A DNA stretch of 64,000 bases from Chitinophagaceae bacterium (GTDB lineage: Bacteria; Bacteroidota; Bacteroidia; Chitinophagales; Chitinophagaceae): contig CANCSS010000005.1 in the NCBI GenBank assembly GCA_947380905.1, positions 22,955 through 86,954 of the forward strand, read 5' to 3'. Within the stretch, counting starts at the first letter, position 1, and the number at the start of each line of letters is the position of its first letter. Shown piece after piece: positions 1-7,313 of this stretch. Below the pieces are notes generated by a model. That model was not told the DNA's origin. It saw only the letters and a list, made by a program, of their open reading frames with translations, and made no database searches. A program made the translations under genes and the position numbers.

Positions 1-481
1 CTGGTTCACCAGAGTTGCTAGTTACGTTTACACCAGCAGTACGTCCTTGTAATAATTCCTCTGGAGATGCGATAACCCCTTTGTTAAAGGATTTTTCACC
101 TAAAGAAACAACTGATCCAGTTGCATCTTTTACTTTTTTAGTACCATATCCTACTACCACCACTTCATTCAATTGGTTGCTAGTTTGATTTAATGATACG
201 GAAACGTTACCTGATGCATCTACTTCTCTCGAAGAGTAGCCTACAGATGAGATAACTAGTTTAGTTACAGTAGAAGGGATAGTAATAGCAAATGAACCGT
301 CACCAGTAGTTTTGGTACCTACTGATGCACCTTTTACTACAACCGAAGCTGCAGCGATTGGTGAACCGTCTTTTGCATCTAAAACCTTACCTGTAACTGT
401 CTTGTTCTGTGCCTGGGCATTTACCACAAGCAAGCCAAGCAATAGTCCAACAAAAGTGGACTTAACAATTTTGAAATTCAT
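1..481 (-). CDS. SusC/RagA-family TonB-dependent receptor, N-terminal part (runs off left edge)
   Basis: Reading the minus strand from ATG at 481 gives 160 residues with no stop before the window edge. The ORF track omits it because it is open-ended. Visible parts: a signal peptide ending near NAQAQ, a carboxypeptidase-regulatory-like domain (GKVLDAKDGSPIAAASVVVKG), a TonB-box-like stretch (LNEVVVVGYGTKK) and the first part of the plug domain (LLQGRTAGVNVTSNSGEP). This order is that of a SusC outer-membrane oligosaccharide transporter, which works with a SusD lipoprotein and TonB/ExbBD. A SusD partner should lie to the left, outside the window. The neighbouring LacI regulator and phosphoglucomutase-like gene suggest an alpha-glucan or maltose-type substrate, but that is inference. 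Confidence 0.93.
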   Translation of the reverse strand, partial: MNFKIVKSTFVGLLLGLLVVNAQAQNKTVTGKVLDAKDGSPIAAASVVVKGASVGTKTTGDGSFAITIPSTVTKLVISSVGYSSREVDASGNVSVSLNQTSNQLNEVVVVGYGTKKVKDATGSVVSLGEKSFNKGVIASPEELLQGRTAGVNVTSNSGEP

Positions 482-576
482 AATTGGCAGTTTATTGGTT
501 TATTAAGCGTGTACAATTTACACGAATTTTAGAAATCCTAATTTTTATGTTAATTTATTTTTAACTTTTAATTTTC

Positions 577-600
577 TTTAGCTACCGCTTGTTAGCTAAA
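577..600. repeat. Inverted repeat TTTAGCTA / TAGCTAAA
   Basis: Two perfect 8-bp arms are separated by an 8-base loop (CCGCTTGT), about 100 bp upstream of the susC start. Neither strand has a T-run after the stem, so it does not look like a terminator. It could be an operator or a leader hairpin of the susC transcript. Confidence 0.45.
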
Positions 601-721
601 AAGACTGAATTTAGCCACCTAAAAATCTGTAAATCAACATAGTAATAGATTTTATAATACAAAATAGATCGTAAAATTTACCTCATTTTACCGCTTATTA
701 TATCTAAAATTTAAATAATAA

Positions 722-731
722 CAAACGTTTG
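722..731. promoter_or_regulatory. Palindromic LacI-family operator candidate
   Basis: CAAACGTTTG is a perfect 10-bp palindrome with the central CG typical of LacI/GalR-family operators (PurR-like). It lies 55 bp upstream of the LacI-family gene that starts at 787 and in the shared region with susC. Autoregulation and control of susC by that protein is the simple inference. Confidence 0.55.
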
Positions 732-786
732 CGATAAATTTTGTGGTAAAGTTTGCTTATTTTTAATTTGTAATTCAATTCATTTC

Positions 787-1779
787 ATGACCAATACCAC
801 GCTCAAATTATTAGCGCAACAATTGCAATTAAGTATCTCAACCGTATCCAGGGCATTAAAAGATCATCCGGATATTTCTGCAAAAACAAAAGCAAAAGTA
901 AATGCACTGGCACAAAGTATGGATTACGAACCCAATGCCTATGCCATTCAATTGAGAATGCAGAGCAGTAAAATATTTGGCGTAATTGTACCTGCCATAT
1001 CCAATTTATTTTATGATAGTTTTATTGCAGCAGTGGAGGAGGAAAGTCGAAGAAATGGTTACGCACTCATGATTCTTCAATCCAGCCACAATCCAGAAAA
1101 CGAATTAAACAACTTGAAAATTTTTAGACAGAATAGAGTATCTGGCGTTTTTGCTTGCTTGTCTACGAGTGCTGAGAACTTAGACGTTTATCATAAAATG
1201 AATGAACGTGAAATTCCTGTTGTATTTTTTGACATTGTTCCCAAAGACAACACTTTTACGAAAGTAAGGATGGCAGATGAAAGATGCGGGGTAATTGCTG
1301 CAGAGAATATTATCAAACGCAACGCTAAAAAAGTGTTGGCTATTTTTGGCGACCCGGGCCTTTCTATTAGCCAAAATAGAAAAATATCTTTTCAAAACTT
1401 CATGCACAACTTTTCTCCCAAAACACACGTGAATTATATCAATGCAAATAGTTCCAATGAGGCAGAAGAAATTTTTAAAAAGCATTACAGCAAAGCGGTA
1501 AAATTTGATACCGTTTTTTGCATGACCGATGAAATACTCATTGGAGTTATGAAAGCAATACAAGCCTTGCAAATAAAAGTGCCAGCAGAAGTAGGTGTCA
1601 TTAGTATTAGCAATGGATTTATTCCCAACTTATATCATCCAGTCATTAGCTATGTTGAAACCAGTGGCTTTCAATTGGGAAAACTGGCCTTTGTTCAGAT
1701 GATGGCCAATATGCAAACTGGTAAAACAGTCAATGAATTAACTGTAGACGCTACTTTTATTGAAGGTGGATCCATGTAA
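787..1779 (+). CDS. LacI/GalR-family transcriptional regulator
   Basis: The 330-aa protein has an N-terminal helix-turn-helix (LKLLAQQLQLSISTVSRALK, about residues 6-25) and a hinge, followed by a periplasmic-binding-protein-like effector domain beginning near KIFGVIVPAISN. Length and layout are normal for the family. The ATG at 787 places the helix-turn-helix at the usual distance from the N terminus. It is divergent from a susC gene and 29 bp upstream of a beta-phosphoglucomutase-like gene, so it probably senses a sugar and controls uptake and use of an alpha-glucoside. The ligand cannot be read from sequence. A perfect CAAACGTTTG palindrome upstream is its likely operator. Confidence 0.93.
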   Translation: MTNTTLKLLAQQLQLSISTVSRALKDHPDISAKTKAKVNALAQSMDYEPNAYAIQLRMQSSKIFGVIVPAISNLFYDSFIAAVEEESRRNGYALMILQSSHNPENELNNLKIFRQNRVSGVFACLSTSAENLDVYHKMNEREIPVVFFDIVPKDNTFTKVRMADERCGVIAAENIIKRNAKKVLAIFGDPGLSISQNRKISFQNFMHNFSPKTHVNYINANSSNEAEEIFKKHYSKAVKFDTVFCMTDEILIGVMKAIQALQIKVPAEVGVISISNGFIPNLYHPVISYVETSGFQLGKLAFVQMMANMQTGKTVNELTVDATFIEGGSM

Positions 1780-1808
1780 TCATTATAATACATTAAAAAC
1801 TATTCCCC

Positions 1809-2453
1809 ATGCTAGCACAGGCAAAAGCTTTTATTTTTGATTTAAATGGTACCATGATCAATGACATGCCATATCATGTGGGAGCCTGGCATCAACAAAT
1901 TGTAGCATTGGGAGGTACACTAAGTTTAGAAGAAGTAAAACACCAATGCTATGGTAAAAATGACGAGTTGTTAGAAAGGGTTTTCCCAGGTAGATTCTCC
2001 ATGCAAGAAAAATTATCCATCGGCGCCAACAAAGAAGCCTTGTATCGTGTGGAATTTAAACCTCACTTACAATTAATAGCTGGATTGGACTCATTTCTTA
2101 AAACCGCCTTTGAGAAAAAAATTAAAATGGGAATAGGCTCAGCTGCTATTAATGCCAATATTGATTTTGTTCTTGACAATACAGGGACTAGAAACTACTT
2201 TGATGCCATCGTAAGTGCAGATGATGTTTCAATTAGCAAACCCCATCCAGAAACTTTTTTAAAATGCGCCCAGCAGTTAGGCTTTGCTGCATCAGAATGT
2301 ATTGTTTTTGAAGATACCCCCAAGGGCGTTTTAAGTGCACAAAGTGCCGGAATGAAAACAGTAGTTATTAAAAGTATGCACCAAGAAATTGAATTTGCCG
2401 ACTTTGATAATATCTTATTTTTTATCGAAGACTACACCCACTTGTCCTGTTAA
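1809..2453 (+). CDS. HAD-superfamily hydrolase, beta-phosphoglucomutase-like
   Basis: The 214-aa protein is a subclass I HAD enzyme with all four motifs: motif I FIFDLNGTM (D11), a Ser in GIGSA, the Lys of ISKPHPETF and the acidic FEDTPKG. The helical cap and length match beta-phosphoglucomutase, which converts beta-glucose-1-phosphate to glucose-6-phosphate. One oddity: motif I reads DxN rather than DxD, so the residue that acts as general acid/base in characterised beta-PGMs is Asn13. I recall the same DLNGT variant in other Bacteroidota HAD proteins, so it may mark a phosphatase-like branch. It probably forms an operon with the upstream LacI gene. The family call is secure; the exact reaction is not. 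Confidence 0.85.
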   Translation: MLAQAKAFIFDLNGTMINDMPYHVGAWHQQIVALGGTLSLEEVKHQCYGKNDELLERVFPGRFSMQEKLSIGANKEALYRVEFKPHLQLIAGLDSFLKTAFEKKIKMGIGSAAINANIDFVLDNTGTRNYFDAIVSADDVSISKPHPETFLKCAQQLGFAASECIVFEDTPKGVLSAQSAGMKTVVIKSMHQEIEFADFDNILFFIEDYTHLSC

Positions 2454-2467
2454 AAAAGAATTGAATT

Positions 2468-3847
2468 TTACTTTCCAATACAGAATTTAGAAAAGATAAA
2501 ATCTAATTGATCTTCGTTGGTGATTTGTCCAGTAATGGTACCTAAATAATGCAGTGCGTGATTGATATCAATGGCGAGTAAATCACCGGTCACATTGTCT
2601 ACCAATCCCGTTTCTATATCATTTAAAGCAAACAACAACCTTTTTAAAGAAGCTACATGTCTTGCATTGGTAACAATAGTTCCTTCTTTGTTAAGGCCGT
2701 CTCCTACTACTTTTTGATGCAATGCATTTTCAAGCGCTAAAATATTTTTTTTGTCTTTGGCTGCAATAAAAATAATGTCTTTTAAAGCTGTATCCTTTTC
2801 TAAAGTAACGTCAATTGCAATGTCCATTTTATTGCCCACAAAAATCAGCTTGTGTGCCCCTACCAATTCCTGTTTCCACTGTTTTATTTGTGCAGCACTG
2901 GTGTTACTGGCATCAAATAAGGCTATGACAATATCAGCAGCTTGAATTTTTTCTTTGCTTTTTTCAATTCCCATTTGCTCGATGCTATCACTAGTGGTAT
3001 GTCTGATACCCGCTGTATCAATTAACTTATACATGACGCCTTGTATGTTCAAATATTCTTCGACCGTATCTCTGGTAGTGCCAGGTATTTCACTTACCAA
3101 GGCCCTATTTTCATTGAGCAATGCATTCAATAAAGTAGACTTTCCTGCATTCGGCTTACCCACTATGGCTACTTGCACCCCATGCTTTATTACATTGCCC
3201 AATTGAAAAGAAATTAACAAGTCCTCTGTTTTTCTTTGTAACTCATGCACCAATACCTCCAAAGCTTTTTTATTGGCAAAAGCTACATCTTCTTGTGAAA
3301 AATCTAATTCCAATTCAATTAAGGCAGAAAATTTGATCAACTTCTCGCGCATTACTTGCAAGTCAGAAGAAAAACCTCCTTTTAAATTGTACAAGGCTGT
3401 TTTGCGTGCAGCTTCGGTATTGCTGGCAATTAAATCTGCAACAGCTTCGGCTTGGGTTAAATCTAATTTCCCATTTAAAAAAGCACGTTGTGTAAATTCC
3501 CCCGGCTTGGCCAATCGAGCTCCCTTGGCCTGGAACAATTGTAAAATAGAATCCTGTATGAAAGGAGATCCATGGCAAGAAATTTCAACCACCTCTTCGC
3601 CCGTATAGGATTTAGGTGCTCGATAAATAGTAACCACCACTTCGTCCAACACTTCTTTGCCATTCATTATTTTTCCAACATGTACCGTGTGGGTAGCCTT
3701 GTTGCTTAAATTTTGTTTTGAAAAAACTGCGCTCGTCAAGGCAATGGCAGTAGGACCACTTAAACGGATCACTGCAATAGCGCCCAACCCGGGTGGTGTG
3801 GCCAGGGCAACAATGGTATCATTCCAAGAACTCAAATTTTCGCGCAT
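2468..3847 (-). CDS. mnmE: tRNA modification GTPase MnmE (TrmE)
   Basis: The 459-aa protein is full length. It has the N-terminal folate-binding domain (DTIVALATPPGLGAIAVIRL), a helical domain, and an inserted G domain with P-loop GKPNAGKST, DTAG and NKMD, and it ends in the invariant FCIGK with the catalytic Cys. With MnmG it installs the (carboxymethyl)aminomethyl group on wobble U34 of certain tRNAs, in the cytoplasm. The start at 3847 gives the standard N terminus. A TAnnTTTG box ends only 2 bases before this ATG, suggesting a leaderless transcript. The gene is convergent with the HAD gene (14-bp gap) and separated from tonB by a terminator. Confidence 0.98.
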   Translation of the reverse strand: MRENLSSWNDTIVALATPPGLGAIAVIRLSGPTAIALTSAVFSKQNLSNKATHTVHVGKIMNGKEVLDEVVVTIYRAPKSYTGEEVVEISCHGSPFIQDSILQLFQAKGARLAKPGEFTQRAFLNGKLDLTQAEAVADLIASNTEAARKTALYNLKGGFSSDLQVMREKLIKFSALIELELDFSQEDVAFANKKALEVLVHELQRKTEDLLISFQLGNVIKHGVQVAIVGKPNAGKSTLLNALLNENRALVSEIPGTTRDTVEEYLNIQGVMYKLIDTAGIRHTTSDSIEQMGIEKSKEKIQAADIVIALFDASNTSAAQIKQWKQELVGAHKLIFVGNKMDIAIDVTLEKDTALKDIIFIAAKDKKNILALENALHQKVVGDGLNKEGTIVTNARHVASLKRLLFALNDIETGLVDNVTGDLLAIDINHALHYLGTITGQITNEDQLDFIFSKFCIGK

Positions 3848-3849
3848 GC

Positions 3850-3857
3850 TACAAAGG
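3850..3857 (-). promoter_or_regulatory. Bacteroidota -7 promoter box for mnmE
   Basis: On the minus strand this reads TACCTTTG, an exact TAnnTTTG match. It ends 2 bases before the mnmE ATG, so transcription would begin at or inside the start codon. No convincing -33 TTG is obvious. Confidence 0.4.
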
Positions 3858-3894
3858 TAAACTTTATGGAGTATTTATAAAGGTGCAGAAAAAC

Positions 3895-3924
3895 AAATCC
3901 CCCCCGAATGCTCGGGAGGGATTT
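3895..3924 (-). terminator. Rho-independent terminator after tonB
   Basis: A 13-bp stem with one mismatch (AAATCCCTCCCGA paired with TCGGGGGGGATTT in minus-strand sense) and a 4-base loop is followed on the minus strand by GTTTTT. It lies 29 bp past the tonB stop and upstream of mnmE, so it separates the two transcripts. Confidence 0.85.
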
Positions 3925-3952
3925 AATATTATTAAAGAAATTTGTTCAACTA

Positions 3953-4762
3953 CTAATCTTCAGAAACTACGAATACAATCGCTTGACGGTGACGATAAAT
4001 TACATTACGGCCATTTTGAACTGCGGGCTTCCATTTTGGACCTCTTGTAATTACACGAACTGCTTCATCTTTTGTACCATATCCAGGATCGTTCTCTGCT
4101 TTTACATCACTGATAGAACCATCTCTTGATACGATGAAAGAAACCACTACTGAATATTTTCCAGCAGGAGCCCCATTTTCAACTGGCAAGTCTCTGTTTA
4201 AAGTTCTTTCTAAATAACGAATCCAGCCTTGTTGTCCACCAGGGAACTCAGCAGGTATTTGTACCACTGTGAAGATTTTATCGGTCTCTTCTTCTGCTGG
4301 AGGTGCTACTGCTGTTTCAGTTGGTGCCACTAAGCCATCATCTTTAATACCTTTCTGATCGGTAGCACCAATTTTTACGTCTTCTAGCTTTTCAATTTCT
4401 TTTACTTCATCTTCTTTTTTCACTTCCTCGTCTTTTACAATCTTAGGAGGTGTAAATTTTGCCATTTCCACTTTTGGTGGCTCCACTTTTGGTGGTGGTG
4501 GCGGCGGAGGAGGTGGCTTTTTCTCTTGCGTTACGTCTGTCAAAGAAACATCGGTAACTATGATTTCAGTTTTAGATTTTTTTGCGCTATTAGACCAAAT
4601 TGCAGCACCTGCCAAAAGAACGGTTACGGTGACCATGCCAATCAACGCCTTTTTAAGACGATCATTGTATGTTTTTCTTAGCTCATAAGCACCATATTCC
4701 TTAAATCTTCCCTCAAAAATGAGGTCTAGAATATCGGCGTTTAATATTTTGTTTATGTCCAT
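3953..4762 (-). CDS. tonB: Energy transducer TonB
   Basis: The 269-aa protein has a cytoplasmic N-terminal segment carrying FKEYGAYELRKTYNDRL, which is common in Bacteroidota TonB proteins. A single membrane helix follows (about residues 39-56), then a periplasmic proline-rich spacer starting with nine prolines near residue 83 and a C-terminal TonB domain (FPGGQQGWIRYLERTL ... VSFIVSRDGSISDV). TonB passes the energy of the proton gradient to outer-membrane receptors, so it should power the SusC proteins in this window. It is last in the exbB-exbD-exbD-tonB operon and lies 12 bp after exbD. A strong terminator follows. Confidence 0.95.
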   Translation of the reverse strand: MDINKILNADILDLIFEGRFKEYGAYELRKTYNDRLKKALIGMVTVTVLLAGAAIWSNSAKKSKTEIIVTDVSLTDVTQEKKPPPPPPPPPKVEPPKVEMAKFTPPKIVKDEEVKKEDEVKEIEKLEDVKIGATDQKGIKDDGLVAPTETAVAPPAEEETDKIFTVVQIPAEFPGGQQGWIRYLERTLNRDLPVENGAPAGKYSVVVSFIVSRDGSISDVKAENDPGYGTKDEAVRVITRGPKWKPAVQNGRNVIYRHRQAIVFVVSED

Positions 4763-4774
4763 TGTTTAATGCTT

Positions 4775-5356
4775 TTAATTGCTAGAAGGTTTTGCGGACT
4801 CATCTGATTTTTTTACCAATTGTTCTTCAATGTCAAAAATATCTACAAGTGCATATTTTTTTACCACATTAATTGACATTTCATCTAAAATATCAATCAC
4901 GTTTTTGTAAGTACAAGTGGAACTTGGTTTAATCACGATAACTAAATCCTTTTCAGGATCGGTTGGGTCTTGTGCAATACTTCTTACATACTCCTTCTTT
5001 TTCAAAATAACATCACGAATAGAGTTTTCTCCATTGTATGAAGCAGATAAAAAATTAGAAGCGTCTGTTTTTAATTGTCCTTCATAATAATATATATGAT
5101 TGTCTGCACCCATTATGATGGTTAAAGCACCTGACTCTTTTGCTTTGTTTTGTTCTTCAGGCTTCACTTTATCATCAGGCAAAATCAACTTCATTGCTGT
5201 AGGTTGACTCATCGTGGTAGTGAAGATGAAAAAGGTGATCAAAAGAAAACCCAAATCCACCATCGGTGTCAAATCGACACGCGTGGATAATTTTTTTCCT
5301 TTTTTGACCCCTGGTCCTTTCTTATGGCCACCACCCGAGGTATCTAATTCTGCCAT
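4775..5356 (-). CDS. exbD: Biopolymer transport protein ExbD (first copy)
   Basis: The 193-aa protein has a short basic N terminus, one transmembrane helix with the conserved Asp (DLTPMVDLGFLLITFFIF) and a periplasmic ExbD/TolR domain. ExbD forms the proton channel with ExbB and couples it to TonB. It differs from the adjacent second exbD in its extra Lys/Gly-rich N terminus. The operon spacing is tight: 12 bp to tonB and 28 bp from the upstream exbD. Two dissimilar ExbD proteins per ExbB are usual in this phylum. Confidence 0.94.
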   Translation of the reverse strand: MAELDTSGGGHKKGPGVKKGKKLSTRVDLTPMVDLGFLLITFFIFTTTMSQPTAMKLILPDDKVKPEEQNKAKESGALTIIMGADNHIYYYEGQLKTDASNFLSASYNGENSIRDVILKKKEYVRSIAQDPTDPEKDLVIVIKPSSTCTYKNVIDILDEMSINVVKKYALVDIFDIEEQLVKKSDESAKPSSN

Positions 5357-5384
5357 AGTAAATAGCTTTTAATTAGTTTATAAT

Positions 5385-6032
5385 TTAGTTGTCCTGTTTC
5401 TCTCCACTCATTGATTTCTTATACAACTCTGAACCTACTGGTGCATTTTCAGGATTGGTAATCATTTGAAATCTTTGAATATTATTTTTCTTAAATGCAG
5501 AAAGTACGCTTTTGAAAGCTGGATACTTAGCTAAATTGTCTCCTTTTAAAACAAGGTCCAATTTTGTGCCAGCATAAGCTTCATTCACCACTTGCATCCA
5601 AGTTATTAATTCATTGTTGGTACTATCCTTACATGGAATACCAGGAAGCAAGTTCCCTTTTCTGTTTTCTTCAGTGATGGCTAAAAAAGATTTGAGTCCT
5701 GAGAAAGGAGCTCCGATGAAATTGGCACTTTTAAATGCAGGAACATCAATTCCTAAATTTCTAGTGGCATTCAAAGAATTCGCAATCGCTTCTCTTTTTT
5801 GCTTGTCATCAATGGTAAGAAATACTTTGCCGTCTTTATCTATTGTTATTAGAACAAAATCCTTGCTTGGAGCAATTTTAGAAGATACAGAACTTGGTGT
5901 TGTAACCGCTATTGCTTCTGAAGGTTTGAACTTAGTAGTTAAGATAAAGAATGACAATAAAAGGAAAGCCACATCACACATGGCAGTCATGTCGATGGTG
6001 GTACTCTTACGAGGTAATTTGGCTCTACCCAT
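5385..6032 (-). CDS. exbD: Biopolymer transport protein ExbD (second copy)
   Basis: The 215-aa protein has one membrane helix with the channel Asp (TIDMTAMCDVAFLLLSFFIL) and a periplasmic domain longer than in the classical ExbD. That domain carries an insert with two Cys-free loops and an isolated Cys near GIPCKDSTNN. The C-terminal half (LDLVLKGDNLAKYPAFKSVL) resembles the usual ExbD/TolR fold. It lies between exbB and the first exbD. The two copies are clearly paralogues rather than a recent duplication. Confidence 0.92.
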   Translation of the reverse strand: MGRAKLPRKSTTIDMTAMCDVAFLLLSFFILTTKFKPSEAIAVTTPSSVSSKIAPSKDFVLITIDKDGKVFLTIDDKQKREAIANSLNATRNLGIDVPAFKSANFIGAPFSGLKSFLAITEENRKGNLLPGIPCKDSTNNELITWMQVVNEAYAGTKLDLVLKGDNLAKYPAFKSVLSAFKKNNIQRFQMITNPENAPVGSELYKKSMSGEKQDN

Positions 6033-6094
6033 TTTTGTATTCTTTTAATTATTATATAAGGTTGCCCTTATTAAAATATTTTTTGCTCTAACTA

Positions 6095-6955
6095 CTATTT
6101 GTAGTTAGCTGCGAAACTTTGAGTTAATGTAAATCCAGACTCATCAATACCATAAGTGATACCATCGATTCTTGTAGTGAATACGTTGTACATTATGATT
6201 GCGATAGCTGAAGTACCGATACCCAAAGCAGTATTATACAAGGCCTCAGAGATACCTTGAGATAATTCACGAGCAGCTTCACCACCACCTTCTTCACCTA
6301 ATTTAGAGAAAGAACGAATCATACCTAATACCGTACCAAACAATCCTAATAAGGTTGCTACTGACGCGATAGTTGATAAGAAAACTAAATTCTTTTCTAA
6401 CATTGGTAATTCCAAAGCAGTTGCTTCTTCGATTTCTTTTTGAATATTCAATACTTTTTGGTCTGTATCTAATTCTGTATTGGTAATCATTTCTTTGTAC
6501 TTAGTCAATCCAGATTTCATAACATTTCCAACTGAACCCTTTTGTTTGTCACACTCAGCAATTGCTTTGTCGACTTCTTTATTGGCTAATTGAAATTGTA
6601 CTTTACGAATGAATTCAGCAATGTTTCCGTTACCTGCAGCTTTCTTAATAGTCATTAATCTTTCAATAACAAAAGTTAACACGATTAATAAACTACCAAT
6701 TAAAACTGGAACAACGATACCGCCTTCGTACATTTTTGTGAAAGTACCTTTTGGTCCTTTATGACTAGGCCAAAATCCACCATTAGGATCTGGATTGGTA
6801 AAATTACTTCCGTTTCCTAACACAAAACGCCAGATGACGTAACCTGCTAAAATACATAAGATAGGTGCTAAAGTCGCAACAAGATTTCCGCTCTGTTGAG
6901 GCTGTGCTGCTTTCTTTGAAGCAGAAGCTGTTGCAGTTGATTTAATCTCAGCCAT
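6095..6955 (-). CDS. exbB: MotA/TolQ/ExbB proton channel protein
   Basis: The 286-aa protein has an Ala/Lys-rich N terminus and membrane segments near residues 25-45 and 80-100. A cytoplasmic region follows (IRKVQFQLANKEVDKAIAEC), then the conserved MotA/ExbB helices (LSTIASVATLLGLFGTVLGM and ISEALYNTALGIGTSAIAII). It is the pentameric channel of the TonB motor and the first gene of exbB-exbD-exbD-tonB. The extra N-terminal helix and loop (GNGSNFTNPDPNGGFWPSHK) are longer than in E. coli ExbB, as I recall for Bacteroidota homologues. Confidence 0.95.
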   Translation of the reverse strand: MAEIKSTATASASKKAAQPQQSGNLVATLAPILCILAGYVIWRFVLGNGSNFTNPDPNGGFWPSHKGPKGTFTKMYEGGIVVPVLIGSLLIVLTFVIERLMTIKKAAGNGNIAEFIRKVQFQLANKEVDKAIAECDKQKGSVGNVMKSGLTKYKEMITNTELDTDQKVLNIQKEIEEATALELPMLEKNLVFLSTIASVATLLGLFGTVLGMIRSFSKLGEEGGGEAARELSQGISEALYNTALGIGTSAIAIIMYNVFTTRIDGITYGIDESGFTLTQSFAANYK

Positions 6956-7071
6956 GATTCAATTGATTTTTGGTTTTAAATAAAAATTTTTTAAGAAATT
7001 GTCCTCTTCGCAATTGGTAAGATTTTTTTAAAATCTTTACGCACTAGTTTCTAAGGGGTTACAAAATAAGT

Positions 7072-7107
7072 AATTTATTGGTTGAAACAAATTTCAGCCA
7101 ATAAATT
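7072..7107 (-). terminator. Hairpin after the ORF remnant, likely terminator
   Basis: AATTTATTGGTTG and CAGCCAATAAATT form a 13-bp stem with one G-U pair and a 10-base loop. It begins at the stop codon of the 7107-7313 reading frame and is followed by U-rich but interrupted sequence on the minus strand. It probably ends the transcript coming from the permease gene. Confidence 0.6.
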
Positions 7108-7313
7108 TATTTTAAATTAATATTAAAACTAACCGGTGTTCTTGCACTGAAAAAAGGGGGGCTGCCTATATTAAAAAAATCAATCATCTTTCCTTGAAAA
7201 AAGGGCGACAGGCAAAAGCCGATTTTGGCTTCATTATCAAGATAATAGGCCCATAATAGGCCAAAAGAGGTGGTAAAAAGGGGTATTGACCAGCGGTTTC
7301 TGGGCAATCGGCT
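7107..7313 (-). pseudogene. Possible outer-membrane protein C-terminal remnant
   Basis: This reading frame continues in the same frame directly after the TAA of the ABC permease, stays open for about 68 codons and ends at a terminator hairpin. The only start codon available is TTG at 7307. The peptide (RWSIPLFTTSFGLLWAYYL ... PPFFSARTPVSFNINLK) is rich in aromatic residues in an alternating beta-strand pattern, like the last strands of a beta-barrel. Nothing resembling the rest of such a protein is present. I read it as the 3' remnant of a deleted gene. A short real gene or chance ORF is possible. Confidence 0.35.

Larger units (their letters stand above)
482..786. other. Divergent intergenic region between susC and lacI
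   Basis: This 305-bp AT-rich stretch has no coding sequence I can support. It must contain promoters for the leftward susC and the rightward lacI. It holds an 8-bp inverted repeat (577-600) and a perfect LacI-type palindrome (722-731). Near-matches to the TAnnTTTG -7 box occur but none is exact. Confidence 0.6.

Noticed and set aside
312-506. Plus-strand ORF of 64 aa at the left end
   Set aside because: It is antisense to the susC signal-peptide region, which has a clear protein signature on the minus strand.
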